Shown: in pieces, positions 20,225 through 31,829 of the stretch
Position numbering within the stretch: position 1 is the stretch's first letter
Layout of the letters: each line of letters begins with the position of its first letter
NCBI RefSeq assembly: GCF_004379255.2
Contig: NC_056040.1
Span: forward strand, 30,098,852 to 30,162,851
DNA: 64,000 bases
From: Salvia splendens
Taxonomy: Eukaryota; Streptophyta; Magnoliopsida; Lamiales; Lamiaceae
Reading direction: 5' to 3'
Position numbers and translations under genes: made by a program
The notes under the pieces: model-generated
Told to the model about the DNA's origin: nothing
The model's input: only the letters and a program-made list of their open reading frames with translations
Database searches by the model: none

Positions 20225-22580
20225 ATGGGGATCGACGAGAAAATTGTTGTAGAGAAGTTCGATGGATCTGATTTCGGATTTTGGAAGATGCAGATTGAGG
20301 ATTACCTGTACGGTAAAGATCTCTGGAAGCCTTTAAAAACCAAACCCGAAAAGATGGAACATGAGGAGTGGGAGCTGCTGGACAGAAAAGCGATGAGCGC
20401 GATTAGGCTATCGTTGTCCAAGGATGTGGCTTATCACACGACTGCAGCAAAGTCGACAAAGGAGATGATGAAGATCTTGGAGGACATGTATCAGAAACCA
20501 TCAACGGCAAACAAGGTACATCTGATTAGACGATTGTTTAATTTTAGAATGCAAGAGGGAAAGCTGGTGCAACAACATCTCAACGAGTTCAACATGATTA
20601 CTTCGCAACTGAACTCGGTTAATATAAAATTCGATGATGAAATTCGTGCCCTGATTTTGCTATCGTCTCTGCCTGAGAGTTGGGCTGGCACAGTGACAAC
20701 AGTTACTGCTGCAGAGACAAAACTAACAGTTGACAGAGTAAGAGATCTGATGATTGGTGAGGAAGTTCGCCGGAGAGAATCAGGATCTTCTACTTCGGGA
20801 TCAGCACTGAATACAGAACAGAGAGGTAGATCGAAGGGAAAGCAAAATCGTGGAAGATCAAATTCCAGAGGAAGGAGTCAATCCAAGAAGGATTTGGATA
20901 AAGTTAAATGCTGGAATTGTGATGAGTTTGGGCATTTTAGAAATCAATGTGAGGCACCGAAGAAGTATAAGAATAAGGATCAGAAGGACAAGAAGACAGC
21001 AAACGCTACCATGTCTGATGACGATGGCGAGGCGTTGGTCTTGAGCGTCAGTAGTCCGATGGAATCGTGGGTATTGGATTCTGGGACGTCGTTTCACTCC
21101 TGCAGCAATGTGGAGATAATGGAAGACTACGTTTCTGGCGATTTTGGGAAGGTACATCTGGCTGATGACGAGCCCTTAGATATCGTGGGAAAGGGAAACG
21201 TGAAGGTAGTGACGTCCAATGGATCCGTAATAAAACTGAATGGAGTCAGACACATTCCTGGATTGCAGAGAAGTTTGATTTCGATTGGGCAGCTTGATGC
21301 AGAAGGGTACACCGTGACGTTTGGCTGCAACAATTGGAAGATTACCAAGGGAGCTATGATAGTAGCTCGAGGTAAGAAGGAGGGTACGTTGTATACCACA
21401 ACTAACTCCAAAGATTGCATTGATATTGCAAGTGAGACAAATAATGCAGATTTGTGGCACTGTCGTCTTGGCCACATGAGCGAGAAAGGGATGAAGATAA
21501 TGTGCTCAAGAGGTTTACTGCCTGGCTTGAAAACTGTTGAAGTTGGCCTGTGCGAGGATTGCGTGTTTGGGAAACAGAAAAGGGTGAGTTTCTCAAGAGG
21601 AGGCAGAAAATTGAAGACACAGAAGTTGGAGATGGTCCACACTGATCTATGGGGACCAGCACCTGTGAAGTCCCTAGGAGGCTCTGAATATTATATGACT
21701 TTCATCGACGACTCTACTCGAAAGCTATGGGTTTATTTTCTGAAGAGTAAATCCGATGCGTTTGACGCTTTCAGGAAATGGAAAGCCCTTGTTGAAACTG
21801 AAACCGGGATGAAGGTGAAGTGTCTAAGATCTGATAATGGAGGAGAATATGAACTTGCAAAGTTCAAGGAATTCTGCGCCGAGAATGGAATCCGCATGGA
21901 GAAAACTATGAAAGGAACTCCACAGCAGAATGGAATCGCAGAGCGCATGAACAGAACGCTGAATGAGCGAGCAAGATGCATGAGGTTGAAAAGTGGATTG
22001 CCAAAGAGTTTTTGGGCAGATGCAGTCAACACAGCTGCATTCCTAATTAATAGAGGTCCATCAGTTCCCTTGGAGTTTCGGATACCCGAGGAGGTTTGGA
22101 CAGGAAAATAGGTAAATCTATCTTTCCTACGCATCTTTGGTTGTGTTGCTTATGCTCATGTTAGTTCCGTTGAGAGAAGTAAGTTGGATGCTAAATCTAT
22201 TAAGTGTACGTTCATTGGTTATGGAGGCGATGAGTTCGGTTATAGACTCTGGGATGAGCAGAACCGTAAGGTTATTCGCAGTAGAGATGTCATCTTCAAT
22301 GAACAGGTATTGTACTAGGATAGATTGGAGGCGTCGAGTCCCAGCAGTTCTGAGCCACAAGTGGTCGAGCTAGACATCTCAAACTCGAGTGGGAGCAAGG
22401 AGAGTCAGAATGCTGAAGAGGTGCTTGAAGAAGAACCAAGCACTCCACCACCGACTATTCCGCTGCCTAAATCGACTAGAGAGCGACGTGCACCTGATAG
22501 GTACTCGCCCTCTAATTTCTATTTGTTACTTACTGATGGTGGTGAGCCCGAGTGTTATGCAGAGGCAGGAGAAGGCCCTG
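20225..22580 (+). pseudogene. Ty1/copia gag-pol: gag, protease, integrase, partial
   Basis: From ATG 20225 an open frame of 628 codons runs to a TAG at 22109. Visible in order are a gag region (FDGSDFGFWKMQIEDYL), a zinc knuckle C229-C242 (CWNCDEFGHFRNQC), the protease DSG at 285-287 (WVLDSGTSF), the integrase finger (H412, H417, C443, C446) and the catalytic D474, D537 and E573. The TAG replaces GAG compared with the minus-strand copy at 30 kb. A second TAG replaces AAG at 22316, and the frame then continues to about 22580 (AEAGEGP), where copia sequence ends. Reverse transcriptase is absent downstream because its start lies on the other side of the LTR, at 19644. Confidence 0.9.
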
Positions 22581-22639
22581 AAGGACTCAAAGTTAGAGTC
22601 GACTGCGTTCCCGATGTGGTCTTGGTTTGAGGGGAGGTT

Positions 22640-22816
22640 TGTTGGGTTACAAACCCATCCCACATCGGATGAGGGAGGGAAGTTGGAAGGTGTATATAAT
22701 TCCTGTCCAACCCCAATTAGTTTGTGGCCTTTTGGGAGTGACCAAAAAACAAATCCGTGCGGGCTTGACCCAAAGCGGACAATATCAAACTAATGTTGCA
22801 GTCGACGATCCTAACA
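22640..22816 (+). repeat. TRIM-like LTR, copy 3 (3' end)
   Basis: 177 bp, TGTTGGGTTACAAACCC to CGATCCTAACA, followed by the target duplication ATTTT. Confidence 0.9.
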
Positions 22817-23003
22817 ATTTTCTCTCTCTAAATAGTAATACACTCAACCACTTTTTATACTCTTCAATAAATATTCAACTCTCTTTTTATTTCCATTTAA
22901 TACTTACATCCACTCTTTCTCTCTTCAATTAATCATATTAACTAATATTTCTCAAATCTCGCGCCGGATAAGAAATGTGTCATCTTAGCCGGGACGGAGA
23001 GTG
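22817..23003. mobile_element. Stowaway-like MITE, right piece
   Basis: It continues the MITE begun at 18973 and ends CATCTTAGCCGGGACGGAGA followed by TA. Together the pieces give a MITE of about 265 bp. Confidence 0.85.
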
Positions 23004-23145
23004 TATTAAAAATGTTAAGAAATTTTTAGTTTTACAAAATTCATAAGTATCAAAGCTCGATTTGTTATTTTACTTGAGGTAATAGAGAAAACGAGCGAAT
23101 CGAACTTTGATTTTTACGAATTTTGTGAAATTGAAAATCTTAATA

Positions 23146-23454
23146 CTCCCTCCGTCCGGCTTAATTGAGACGTTTTTATTTTGGCATGGGAATTTAGGTA
23201 GTGTGTTTAGTTAACTAAATTATTAATAGTTAAGTAAGAGAAAGAATACAGTCAAAAAGATTAAGAGGGAATAAAGTAAGAGTGAGAATAAAGTAAGAAA
23301 GAGAAAGAAAGAATAAACTATGTGAGAAGATAAAGTAAGAGACATAAGAGGATAAAGTAGGAGAGATGAGTGAGTTAATTATTGTTAAAAGAGGAAATTT
23401 CATACTTAGGTTGGAACATACTAAAAAATCTCGCTTAAGTTAGGATGGAGGGAC
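23146..23454. mobile_element. Stowaway-like MITE
   Basis: CTCCCTCCGTCCGGCTTAAT at the left and TTAAGTTAGGATGGAGGGAC at the right, with TA flanks. The interior is AG-rich (AGTAAGAGAGAAAG type). Confidence 0.8.
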
Positions 23455-23794
23455 TAACATTAAAATAAAACAAACAACGTTAATATATATGGTGATTTCA
23501 TGCTGTTCGCAATAAATTATGATTAAAGTATTGTTGAAAAATGAGACCCACACTATAGTGAGAAATTTATTGTAAAAAATGCAGGCTAATTTTATTAAAT
23601 GTACTAAATTACAAAAATAAGGATATTTTTGATGAATGGGTGTAATATTATATTTATAAAAATCCGTACATAAATTATTTTACTTTAATTTCTTTATTTT
23701 ATTAGGTCCTTATATATTTTTTTTACCAATCTTTATACTTTTATATTCTACATATTTCAATCTTTATGTTATACATTGAGGCTCATATCTTATA

Positions 23795-24021
23795 TCCCGT
23801 TTCATATTAGTGGAAGTGTTTCTTTTCGGTACGCAATTTAAGAAAAATTATGTTAAGCGAGTTAGGTAAATGAAGAATAAAGTAGGAAACGAAAAAGGTG
23901 GAGAGATGAAGAGAGAATAAAATAAGAGAGAGTAAAGTAACTAAGAAGAAATATGTTACTTTTACTAAAAAGAGAAATGACTTCACTCCCAAAATGGCTA
24001 TACTATTATGGAACGGGGGAG
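23795..24021. mobile_element. Stowaway-like MITE, diverged ends
   Basis: TCCCGTTTCATATTAGTGG and CTATACTATTATGGAACGGG are inverted ends next to TA. 24025-24470 has no gene that I can identify; it contains a CT-rich stretch near 24180-24290. Confidence 0.65.
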
Positions 24022-24472
24022 TAGTAAATGGTTATCCCAATTGAATTAAATCGGGAACTAGGACTTACCTAGGATTCGTCTGATGGCTAGCACATCACAT
24101 CGTCGCTCTACTCGATCACCACTCTTGTCTGTCCAATTTACGGTTGTGCTTGTTGTATGAGAGACTTATGTCTCGGAGCTCTCTCTACTTCTCATTGTTC
24201 GGATACTCTCTTGTGATTCTCTATGCTCTCTCTCTCTTTATCCCTTTACGGTTCCTCTTTCTGATCGCCTTCTCCAATCCTTCTCTCTTTGGGTTTGTTA
24301 GTGTGAACGGTAAAATCTCCAGGACAGGTTACCTTCTAGATTTCCTTGCGAAGTCCATTGTTTAATCAACACCATTTGTGTTCTGATTCACAAGTCAGGG
24401 GAGACCTCCACATTATCATGAGATTTTTTATGTTTATTTAATTTCTATTTTAAATATCCAAGAAATCAATTA

Positions 24473-24716
24473 CTCCATCTGTCCCAACTAAATTGAGTCG
24501 TATTTTTCTTTGGGATGTCCCAACTAAGTTGAGTCATTTTCTTTTTTAACAAAAAAACAAAACATACAATCACTCTTACTTTATTCCACTATCTTTCACT
24601 ATCTACTTTACTCTATTTATATCATTCCTACTCTATTTCTCTTTCTTATTTTTCAACACAAAATCTTAATCTCCGTGTCCAAAAGTTATGTCTCAACTTA
24701 GTTGGGACGGAGGGAG
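24473..24716. mobile_element. Stowaway-like MITE
   Basis: CTCCATCTGTCCCAACTAA and TTAGTTGGGACGGAGGGAG are nearly perfect inverted ends of 19 bp with TA flanks. Confidence 0.85.
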
Positions 24717-24807
24717 TACTTTGTTCAATTCAATGTGATAATCGATTACTACTTGTTATGTGTAGATAATATGTTCAATTAATGCATGATTTAATGGTAC
24801 GTGAGTA

Positions 24808-24969
24808 ATCGAGAGAGGATCCACATATTAGATTGCACTAATTGATAACACTATAGTCAATATCCCTAAAAGGTAAACTTAAGAAAGAATCGAGAGAGGA
24901 TCCACATATTAGATTGCACTAATTGATAACACTATAGTCAATATCCCTAAAAGGTAAACTTAAGAAAGA
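24808..24969. repeat. Tandem duplication, 2 x 81 bp
   Basis: ATCGAGAGAGGATCCACATA begins each copy (24808 and 24889), and the copies look identical, so the duplication is recent. Confidence 0.9.
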
Positions 24970-25051
24970 CTGAGGGCTTTTTAAGAATCTTATGAACTGT
25001 TTGGAGTTGTATGTATATAAAGTTTTACAAACCATTTGCTTGTAGTCTATG

Positions 25052-25135
25052 ATTCTATTTTCTTGAGATTAATTTGTGTGATTCTCCCTAGTAATTCTAT
25101 TTTCTTGAGATTAATTTGTGTGATTCTCCCTAGTA
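25052..25135. repeat. Tandem duplication, 2 x 42 bp
   Basis: ATTCTATTTTCTTGAGATTA starts both copies (25052 and 25094). They appear identical. Confidence 0.9.
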
Positions 25136-25591
25136 ATCCTATAGTCAAGATTGGATGTTTAAATTGTTAATTGATAAACTAAAGTTGTGAAATCAATATT
25201 CGTAGAATTCCTTTTTTTTTGCTAGATTTTTATTATTTCATCCGTTCCATTGTAGTTGCGTCGTTTTTTTAATCTTTCTCCACTTTAACGAGCAATATCA
25301 ATATTTTTTTTTCATTTTTCTAATGATTCTAGAGTTGATTTGCAGCTGAACTAATTCCAAAATAAATATGAGAAAAAAAATTAATTTAAATAACTTAAAT
25401 TTTTTAATTAACTTATAGTGCTCGTTAAATAAAGATCCAATCAAATTGAAAATAAGTATAAAAACCTCTTAAATCAAAATGTATTAGCATAAGGATTTAA
25501 TGAATTAAAAGGTTTCAATTAAATAAAATATATTAATATAAGAACCTAATAAATTAAAAATTTATAGAATGATTTAATACAATAAATTGTA

Positions 25592-25843
25592 ATCTCTCCG
25601 TCCTCCATTAATTGTCCACTTTTGCTATTTTTGTCCGTCCCCCATTGATTGTCCACTTTCACTTTTACCATAAATGGTAAATAGGTCATATATTCCACAA
25701 ACTTATTCCACTCACATTTTATTATAAAACTAATAAATAAAAGTGAAACTTATATTCTACTAACTTTTTAAACTCATTTTCCTTTACATTTCTTAAAACA
25801 TGTGTTGGAACCAAAGTGGATATTTAATGGGGGACGGATGAAG
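25592..25843. mobile_element. Stowaway-like MITE
   Basis: The left end (A)TCTCTCCGTCCTCCATTAAT and the right end ATTTAATGGGGGACGGATGA are inverted. 25850-26500 is AT-rich and shows no gene; it contains a short duplicated ATTAATTATGGAAATATATA near 25970-26020. Confidence 0.75.
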
Positions 25844-26503
25844 TATTAGCGTAAGGTTCTCTAGATGTGTTTTGCATAAAACAAATCCAAAATTTGGCGT
25901 GAATAGATTAACGAAGGCATAAAATTAGAACATGATGTAGACTATAGAGTTTGACTAATTATTAGTATTAATTATGGAAATATATAATTTAGTTTAGTAT
26001 TAATTATGGAAATATATAATTTAGTATAGTGGATCATTATGTGGGCGAAAAAAAAAGTAAGGAAAAAAATGTTTAACAAAAATAAATTATGCTTTTACCT
26101 TTTTTGAATCTATTTAATGATTTAATAGTTTTTACATAGATTAATTAAACCCTGAAATTTTAAAATACAATGATTCGTAAACAGTTATTTGTTATAAATT
26201 AAAAGTAAGTTAGTTCATGCACATAAAGGTATATTATACAATAATATATTAAACCATTATTGTATGTGTGTTAAGATAGGCAAAATTACAATCAACACTT
26301 CTAAAATTGTTATTAATAATTATTCCCTTTATTTTTAAATTAAAAATCCCATTTTATAAAACGTAAAGGAAATCGATTATAAAAGTTATTAGAGTATGAA
26401 TCTTATTATTATTTATTAATTTTATATTAATATAATATAAATGTAATGTGTTAGTAAAATATATAGTCCAATTAGTAAATAAGTAAATATAATAATATTA
26501 AAA

Positions 26504-26774
26504 TAATGACATGGCAAAATGTAAATTATGAGCTTTTAAGTTTTAACCGTAAGTGGAAGGTTCCTTCAAAAAAAACAGTAGGTGGAAGGTGACTAACAAA
26601 AAAAAGTTTAACTTTCATTAAACCGTTATTTTTAGGTATAATGACTTATGGAAAAATGTAAATTATGAGCTTTTAAGTTTTAACAGTAAGTGGAAGGTTC
26701 CTTCAAAAAAAACAGTAGGTGGAAGGTGACTAACAAAAAAAAAGTTTAACTTTCATTAAACCGTTATTTTAGGT
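26504..26774. repeat. Tandem duplication, 2 x about 135 bp
   Basis: TAATGACATGGCAAAATGTA and TAATGACTTATGGAAAAATG begin two nearly identical copies, including the segment GTAGGTGGAAGGTGACTAAC. No gene is seen from 26775 to about 27120. Confidence 0.85.
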
Positions 26775-27339
26775 ACACTATTGGTGAGAATTAAAACACA
26801 ATTTAATCTATTAGTATAAAAGAACGAGAAAACGTACATAAATTAATCAGTATAGGTCAAAATTTGTCCGGCGGTTTTACGAATTTAATCTTATACATTA
26901 TGTTTTGAATTATTGCATCCCACACATTTGAACTCGGGCCAGAATCAGTCCATTTTGGACGACTCTGTCAAAAAGTAACGGTCAACGACTATTTTAGCTG
27001 ATTTTGACCGAATTAAATATTTTTTTCAGATTTTTTAATAACATAAAAAATAAAAATTATTATTCTAAAATAATTTAAAAGCGGCATCTCTTGCAGGCGT
27101 GAACACTTCTTCTGCCCCATCTACTCAACATTCCCTTCAAGCTCTCTGGAGTAATGCACGCGCTTCCTCCGGCATGTAGAGTTCGAATGCCGCCTTCAAA
27201 TCGCCCTGCTTCTCATCCTTTCCCGCCCCCCTCCACTACCATCACGAAATCCTGCAAACTCAATAGCCCCTCCCCCTCCGAATCTGTCGCCGCCTCCGCC
27301 TCATCAGCCGCCACCATGCTGCCGGCGTCGAGGCAACGC

Positions 27340-27694
27340 ACTGCCGCAGCTCCATCGGTTCCGGCGCTCCTCCTCCTCGGAGTGTCCGTGTTCGTACTCG
27401 TGGCAGTACCAGTGACCCCAACGTCCGCACCACATACACTCCGGGGGAGATGGAGAAGTTATTCAAAGCCTATTTGGCAATATCCGAAGATGCGGAAATC
27501 GGCACGAACCAAACCGGGGACAGGTTTTGGTGGCGCGTCTCTCGCCGGTATAATGCCAACCGACCGGATGAAACCATTGAGCACAATGAGAGTATGGTGC
27601 GCAATGCCATCGAAAGAGCCAACGATGAAATCCAAAAGTTCCAGGGGTATTACCACCAGGAACAGCAGTCGGCAGGGAGCGGCATGAGCGAGGT
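27340..27694 (+). pseudogene. PIF/Harbinger ORF1-like gene, 5' part, cut by a copia insertion
   Basis: In the frame containing MEKLFKAYLAISEDAEIGTN the sequence encodes TYTPGE upstream and RFWWRVSRRYNANRP, IERANDEIQKFQGYY and GSGMSEV downstream. This is the trihelix/MYB-like ORF1 protein of plant PIF/Harbinger elements, often mislabelled as glutathione S-transferase T3-like in plant genomes. ORF1 partners bind transposon ends and help the DDE transposase. The frame runs straight into the LTR at 27695 and resumes at 41234. Upstream (27154-27450) the sequence is GC-rich and the start is uncertain. Confidence 0.75.
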
Positions 27695-27985
27695 TGTTGG
27701 GAAATAAACACAGGCAATCACGAATATGAAAGAGAATGAACACAAGAAATTGTTGACCCAGTTCGATACAATGTGTATCTACGTCTGGGGGCGATGCCAA
27801 GCCAGAGATTTCACTATATAAATTCAGAATAAGGATAACTTAACAATGAGGGAGCACCTCTATTTATAAGCAACTAGAGAGCCCTAATTCTAGTCAAACT
27901 AGGAAACATATATCACAAGGAAAAAATACTTCAAGGAAGCAAATCCTAAACATGGTAGGAGATAAATTAGGCTCCATAATTAACA
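27695..27985 (-). repeat. Copia 3' LTR
   Basis: TGTTGGGAAATAAACAC to CCATAATTAACA on the plus strand. The polypurine tract, seen as ATCTCCCACTTGG, follows. It is closely similar to 40943-41233. Confidence 0.92.
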
Positions 27986-28073
27986 ATCTCCCACTTGGAG
28001 ACTAACAACTCCTAAACAACCATTTCCTCGTGATCTCATCCCTTCATCCGCTTAGCATCGCCTAACCTTCTCT

Positions 28074-30380
28074 TCAAGTTCCAAGGCCAATTGAAGCTAT
28101 GCATAGCTTCAATTTCTCTAAGGTCACCACCTTAGTAAACATGTCTGCAGGATTCTCACTTTCAAGTATCTTCACAAGTTGCAGGATTTTCATCTCCACT
28201 AGGTGTCGGATGTAATGATACTTCAACTCCACATGCTTTGTCCTAGAATGAAACACTGGATTCTTCGCCAAGAAAATAGTTCTCTGACTATCACTGTAGA
28301 GTATGCTACTCTTGTTCTCCTTCCCAAGTTCATCTAAGAAACTCTGCAACCACACCATCTCCTTGCTTGCCTCTGTCGCAGCTACATATTCAGCCTCCGT
28401 AGAAGACAAAGCAACGGTCTTCTGCAACTTAGAAGTCCATGAAATAGCAGTACCACCATAAGTAAATACATACCCGGCTGTGCTTCTTCTCCCATCAAGA
28501 TCATTGGACGCCAAGTCTGCATCCACATAACCTGCCAGCTCGACATTCTTGCCATTGAAACATAAGACACTTTCTGTAGTACCTCTCAAGTAATGAAGGA
28601 TCCATTTAACTGCTTCCCAATGTTGCTTGCCCGGATCACCCATGAACCGGCTCACTACTCCCACTGCTTGTGCAATATCAGGCCTCGTACACACCATTGC
28701 ATACATAATACTGCCAATTGCTGAAGCATAAGGAATTTTCTTCATTTCAGCACGTTCTTCTTTTGTACTCGGCGACTCCTTCTTTGACAGCTTAAAGTGA
28801 CTGCCTAAAGGCACACTTACTAGCTTCGAATTATCCATGTTGAATCTTTCCAAAACCTTACCAATGTAAGCAGCTTGCGAAAGATACAATTTTCCTGCCG
28901 CCTTGTCACGCTCGATTCTCATGCCCAAAATTTGATTAGCCTCTCCAAGATCTTTCATGGAGAATCGTTCAGACAATTGCCCTTTTAACTTATCCATCTC
29001 CTTTTGATCACCTCCTGCGATCAACATATCATCAACATATAATAACAGGATAAGATAGCTCTTGTCAAACCTCTTGTAGTAACAACAATGGTCAGCGTAG
29101 CATCTTTTATAGCCAATCTCCATCATGAATCCATCAAACTTCTTGTACCACTGCTTTGGAGCTTGCTTTAAACCATACAAGCTCTTCTTCAACTTGCACA
29201 CAAGATTTTCCATTCCTTTTACTACGAATCCTTCAGGCCGTGTCATGTACAACTCATCCTCCAAATCACCATGAAGGAATGCCGTCTTTACATCCATCTG
29301 ATGTAACAATAGATTTTCTGCAACTACCATACTCAATACTAAACGAATAGTAGTTAGTTTCACAACAGGAGTGAACACATCTGTATAATCAATACCGTAT
29401 CGTTGCTCAAATCCCTTGACAACCAGCCTAGCCTTGTAGCGCTTGCTACCATCAGCTTCACATTTGATTCGATAGACCCACTTGTAATGCAATGCCTTTT
29501 TCCCTTTAGGAAGTTCCACAAGCTCCCATGTGCCATTCAGGAGAAGAGAGGCAAACTCATCATCCATGGCAATTTTCCACCTTCGTTTATCAGGGCCTTC
29601 TCCTGCCTCTGCATAACACTCGGGCTCACCATCATCAGTAAGTAACAAATAGAAATTAGAGGGCGAGTACCTATCAGGTGCACGTCGCTCTCTAGTCGAT
29701 TTAGGCAGCGGAATAGTCGGTGGTGGAGTGCTTGGTTCTTCTTCAAGCACCTCTTCAGCATTCTGACTCTCTTTGCTCCCACTCGAGTTTGAGATGTCTA
29801 GCTCGACCACTTGTGGCTCAGAACTGCTGGGACTCGACGCCTCCAATCTATCCTTGTACAATACCTGTTCATTGAAAATGACATTTCTACTGCGAATAAC
29901 CTTACGATTCTGCTCATCCCAGAGTCTATAACCAAACTCATCGCCTCCATAACCAATGAACGTACACTTAATAGATTTAGCATCCAACTTGCTTCTCTCA
30001 ACGGAACTAACATGAGCATAAGAAACACAACCAAAGATGCATAGGAAAGATAGATTTACCTCTTTTCCTGTCCAAACCTCCTCGGGTATCCGAAACTCCA
30101 AGGGAACTGATGGACCTCTATTAATTAGGAATGCAACTGTGTTGACTGCATCTGCCCAAAAATTCTTTGGCAATCCACTTTTCAATCTCATGCATCTTGC
30201 TCGCTCGTTCAATGTTCTGTTCATGCGCTCTGCGATTCCATTATGCTGTGGAGTTCCTTTTACAGTTTTCTCCATGCGGATTCCATTCTCGGCGCAATAC
30301 TCCTTGAACTTTGCAAGTTCATATTCTCCTCCATTATCGGATTGAAAGATCTCAGGTTTGCGTAGGTGTCGCTCAAGCAA
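28074..30380 (-). CDS. Copia pol: end of integrase, reverse transcriptase and RNase H
   Basis: A continuous 768-codon frame starts within the integrase. SDNGGEYELAKFKEYC holds the second catalytic aspartate, and NGIAERMNRTLNERARC the glutamate. The reverse transcriptase follows with WVYRIK, QMDVKTAFLHGDL and the catalytic YVDDM. The RNase H region has YVDADLASNDLDGRRSTAGY, ALSSTEAEYVAATEA and HVELKYHYIR. All main motifs look intact, so this half decayed little. The first twelve or so residues (LERHLRKPEIFQ) do not match the sister copy at 21.8 kb and mark the junction with foreign DNA. Translation from the methionine shown is not biologically meaningful; the true start was in gag. Confidence 0.9.
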   Translation of the reverse strand: MLERHLRKPEIFQSDNGGEYELAKFKEYCAENGIRMEKTVKGTPQHNGIAERMNRTLNERARCMRLKSGLPKNFWADAVNTVAFLINRGPSVPLEFRIPEEVWTGKEVNLSFLCIFGCVSYAHVSSVERSKLDAKSIKCTFIGYGGDEFGYRLWDEQNRKVIRSRNVIFNEQVLYKDRLEASSPSSSEPQVVELDISNSSGSKESQNAEEVLEEEPSTPPPTIPLPKSTRERRAPDRYSPSNFYLLLTDDGEPECYAEAGEGPDKRRWKIAMDDEFASLLLNGTWELVELPKGKKALHYKWVYRIKCEADGSKRYKARLVVKGFEQRYGIDYTDVFTPVVKLTTIRLVLSMVVAENLLLHQMDVKTAFLHGDLEDELYMTRPEGFVVKGMENLVCKLKKSLYGLKQAPKQWYKKFDGFMMEIGYKRCYADHCCYYKRFDKSYLILLLYVDDMLIAGGDQKEMDKLKGQLSERFSMKDLGEANQILGMRIERDKAAGKLYLSQAAYIGKVLERFNMDNSKLVSVPLGSHFKLSKKESPSTKEERAEMKKIPYASAIGSIMYAMVCTRPDIAQAVGVVSRFMGDPGKQHWEAVKWILHYLRGTTESVLCFNGKNVELAGYVDADLASNDLDGRRSTAGYVFTYGGTAISWTSKLQKTVALSSTEAEYVAATEASKEMVWLQSFLDELGKENKSSILYSDSQRTIFLAKNPVFHSRTKHVELKYHYIRHLVEMKILQLVKILESENPADMFTKVVTLEKLKLCIASIGLGT

Positions 30381-30393
30381 GGATCTATCCTAC

Positions 30394-31829
30394 TGATCAG
30401 TATAAGAATCCCCGCTAGCCTAGAACCTGCTTTCAAAGAATCCTCAACCCTCTTCTACTGGGTAGTATAGTGAAGGTAGGGGTCGAATCCCACAGAGATG
30501 GTGCGCTAAAACTATTGCGGTGATATTCTGGAGGGTTTGGTTAGCTACCACGCTCGGGTTGAGTCTCTACCTAGGCAAGAATTTAAAAGTAGTATCCTAC
30601 TGACTAGAATGGGGGAGAAGTGTAGAGGTGCAGCTGTGTACGTGGAAATGGGTAATCATGGTGTAACAGAAAATATTCGAGAAGTACTGGGTTTCTATTT
30701 TGGGCCAAACGGAATATCCGAAGGTAGTGGGAATTGTGTGACTAGGCTGACAGATCTGCAGAGTACAAACTAAAAGTGAAGGACAAAAGGCAAAAAGCAT
30801 CTAAAAAGTAAAAGTGGTCCCCAACTATTGACATGGACATCATCTTCTTCAACACACTTGATCAAAATTAAATGACAACTCCAGATTCGCCACGTAAAAC
30901 ATAGAATAACAACTCACGAACACAGATCCACAAATAAAAATTCCAAATCTGAAATCAAACACCAACACTGTAACTCCGCATACCGGTCAACATGAAAACG
31001 AATCGAAACTCAAACTAGACTTTGTATGCAACGATTTACTTCACAATCAAACAGTTCCCGATTGTACTAACTCAGAGAAAATTACGATGAAAATAGCAAC
31101 AACCGATTTAACACTTAAAACAACCAGAAACTTTAGATCTAAGCTAACTAGGCAGAAGGAAAAGAGATCAGCGAGGTAAACTGAATAGAAAACAATTTCA
31201 TAACATAAAACAAGTTCGGATCTGCAAACAAAGTAGTTCTAAGCCGTGAAAATCAAAAGCAACACAGATCCATCGTGAAGAAAAACAAGAAATTTAAACT
31301 ACAAAAGCGAAATAAAAGTGTTTGCCACTCCGGGCGATGGAACTCCTAAACTATGATCTTGCTGGCTGGAACGAGGATGAATGGAACTCCGGGAGCTTCT
31401 GGAACTCAGGTAATCATGGTTGTGTTGAGGAATGAGAAACTGGACTGGGCTGAAGAACTGAACTACCGAGAGAAATCTACCTAAAAGTGATGATGGTGAA
31501 AATAGATATCCCTTTTTCTCTCCAAGTGGGTTCCTTTTATACGGAGGCTTACCCTTGATTTTAGGGTAAATCCTTATTGCAAGATGACTCATTTGCCCTT
31601 AATTGTGGGTAATCAGCCTCAGCTATCCGTCTTCTCCATCTCGAACCGTTTTAGCATGTATACTGATCAGGATAGCAACATCCTGACACCCTTTTCACTT
31701 GAGTTATTCCGAAGCTTCCCTACTGGTTAGAACACTCAACCTGCACGCTTAAGCAACTTGTTTTGCAGATAAAGTTCAAATATGCACATCATACTGACCA
31801 GTAACCAAGGCCTAGAATACAACTTATCA
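30394..31829 (-). repeat. Athila-type 3' LTR, 1.44 kb
   Basis: From TGATCAGTATAAG to AACTTATCA. It includes GGTCGAATCCCACAGAGATG, a feature seen near the ends of Athila-type LTRs. The segment 31100-31829 matches 39790-40513. The right end abuts the purine-type tract of the internal region. Confidence 0.75.

Larger units (their letters stand above)
19055..22816 (+). mobile_element. Short-LTR (TRIM-like) element with three LTRs and captured copia DNA
   Basis: The unit is flanked by ATTTT at 19050-19054 and 22817-22821. LTRs of about 177 bp lie at 19055-19231, 19406-19583 and 22640-22816. After each of the first two comes AGTGGTATCAGAGCCC, matching the initiator-tRNA primer site. A purine-rich TTTGAGGGGAGGTT precedes the second and third LTR. 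The first internal region (174 bp) is noncoding. The second one is interrupted by about 2.9 kb of copia sequence (19644-22580). No gene of its own is present, as in terminal-repeat retrotransposons in miniature. Confidence 0.88.

Noticed and set aside
27154..27687. 177-codon frame overlapping the ORF1 fragment
   Set aside because: Its residues are low complexity (P, S, R, A), and the recognised ORF1 motifs lie in a different frame.
30440..30520. GGTCGAATCCCACAGAGATG considered as a tRNA T-arm (GGTCGAATCCC)
   Set aside because: There is no matching acceptor or anticodon arm, and the phrase is a known feature of Athila-type LTR ends.
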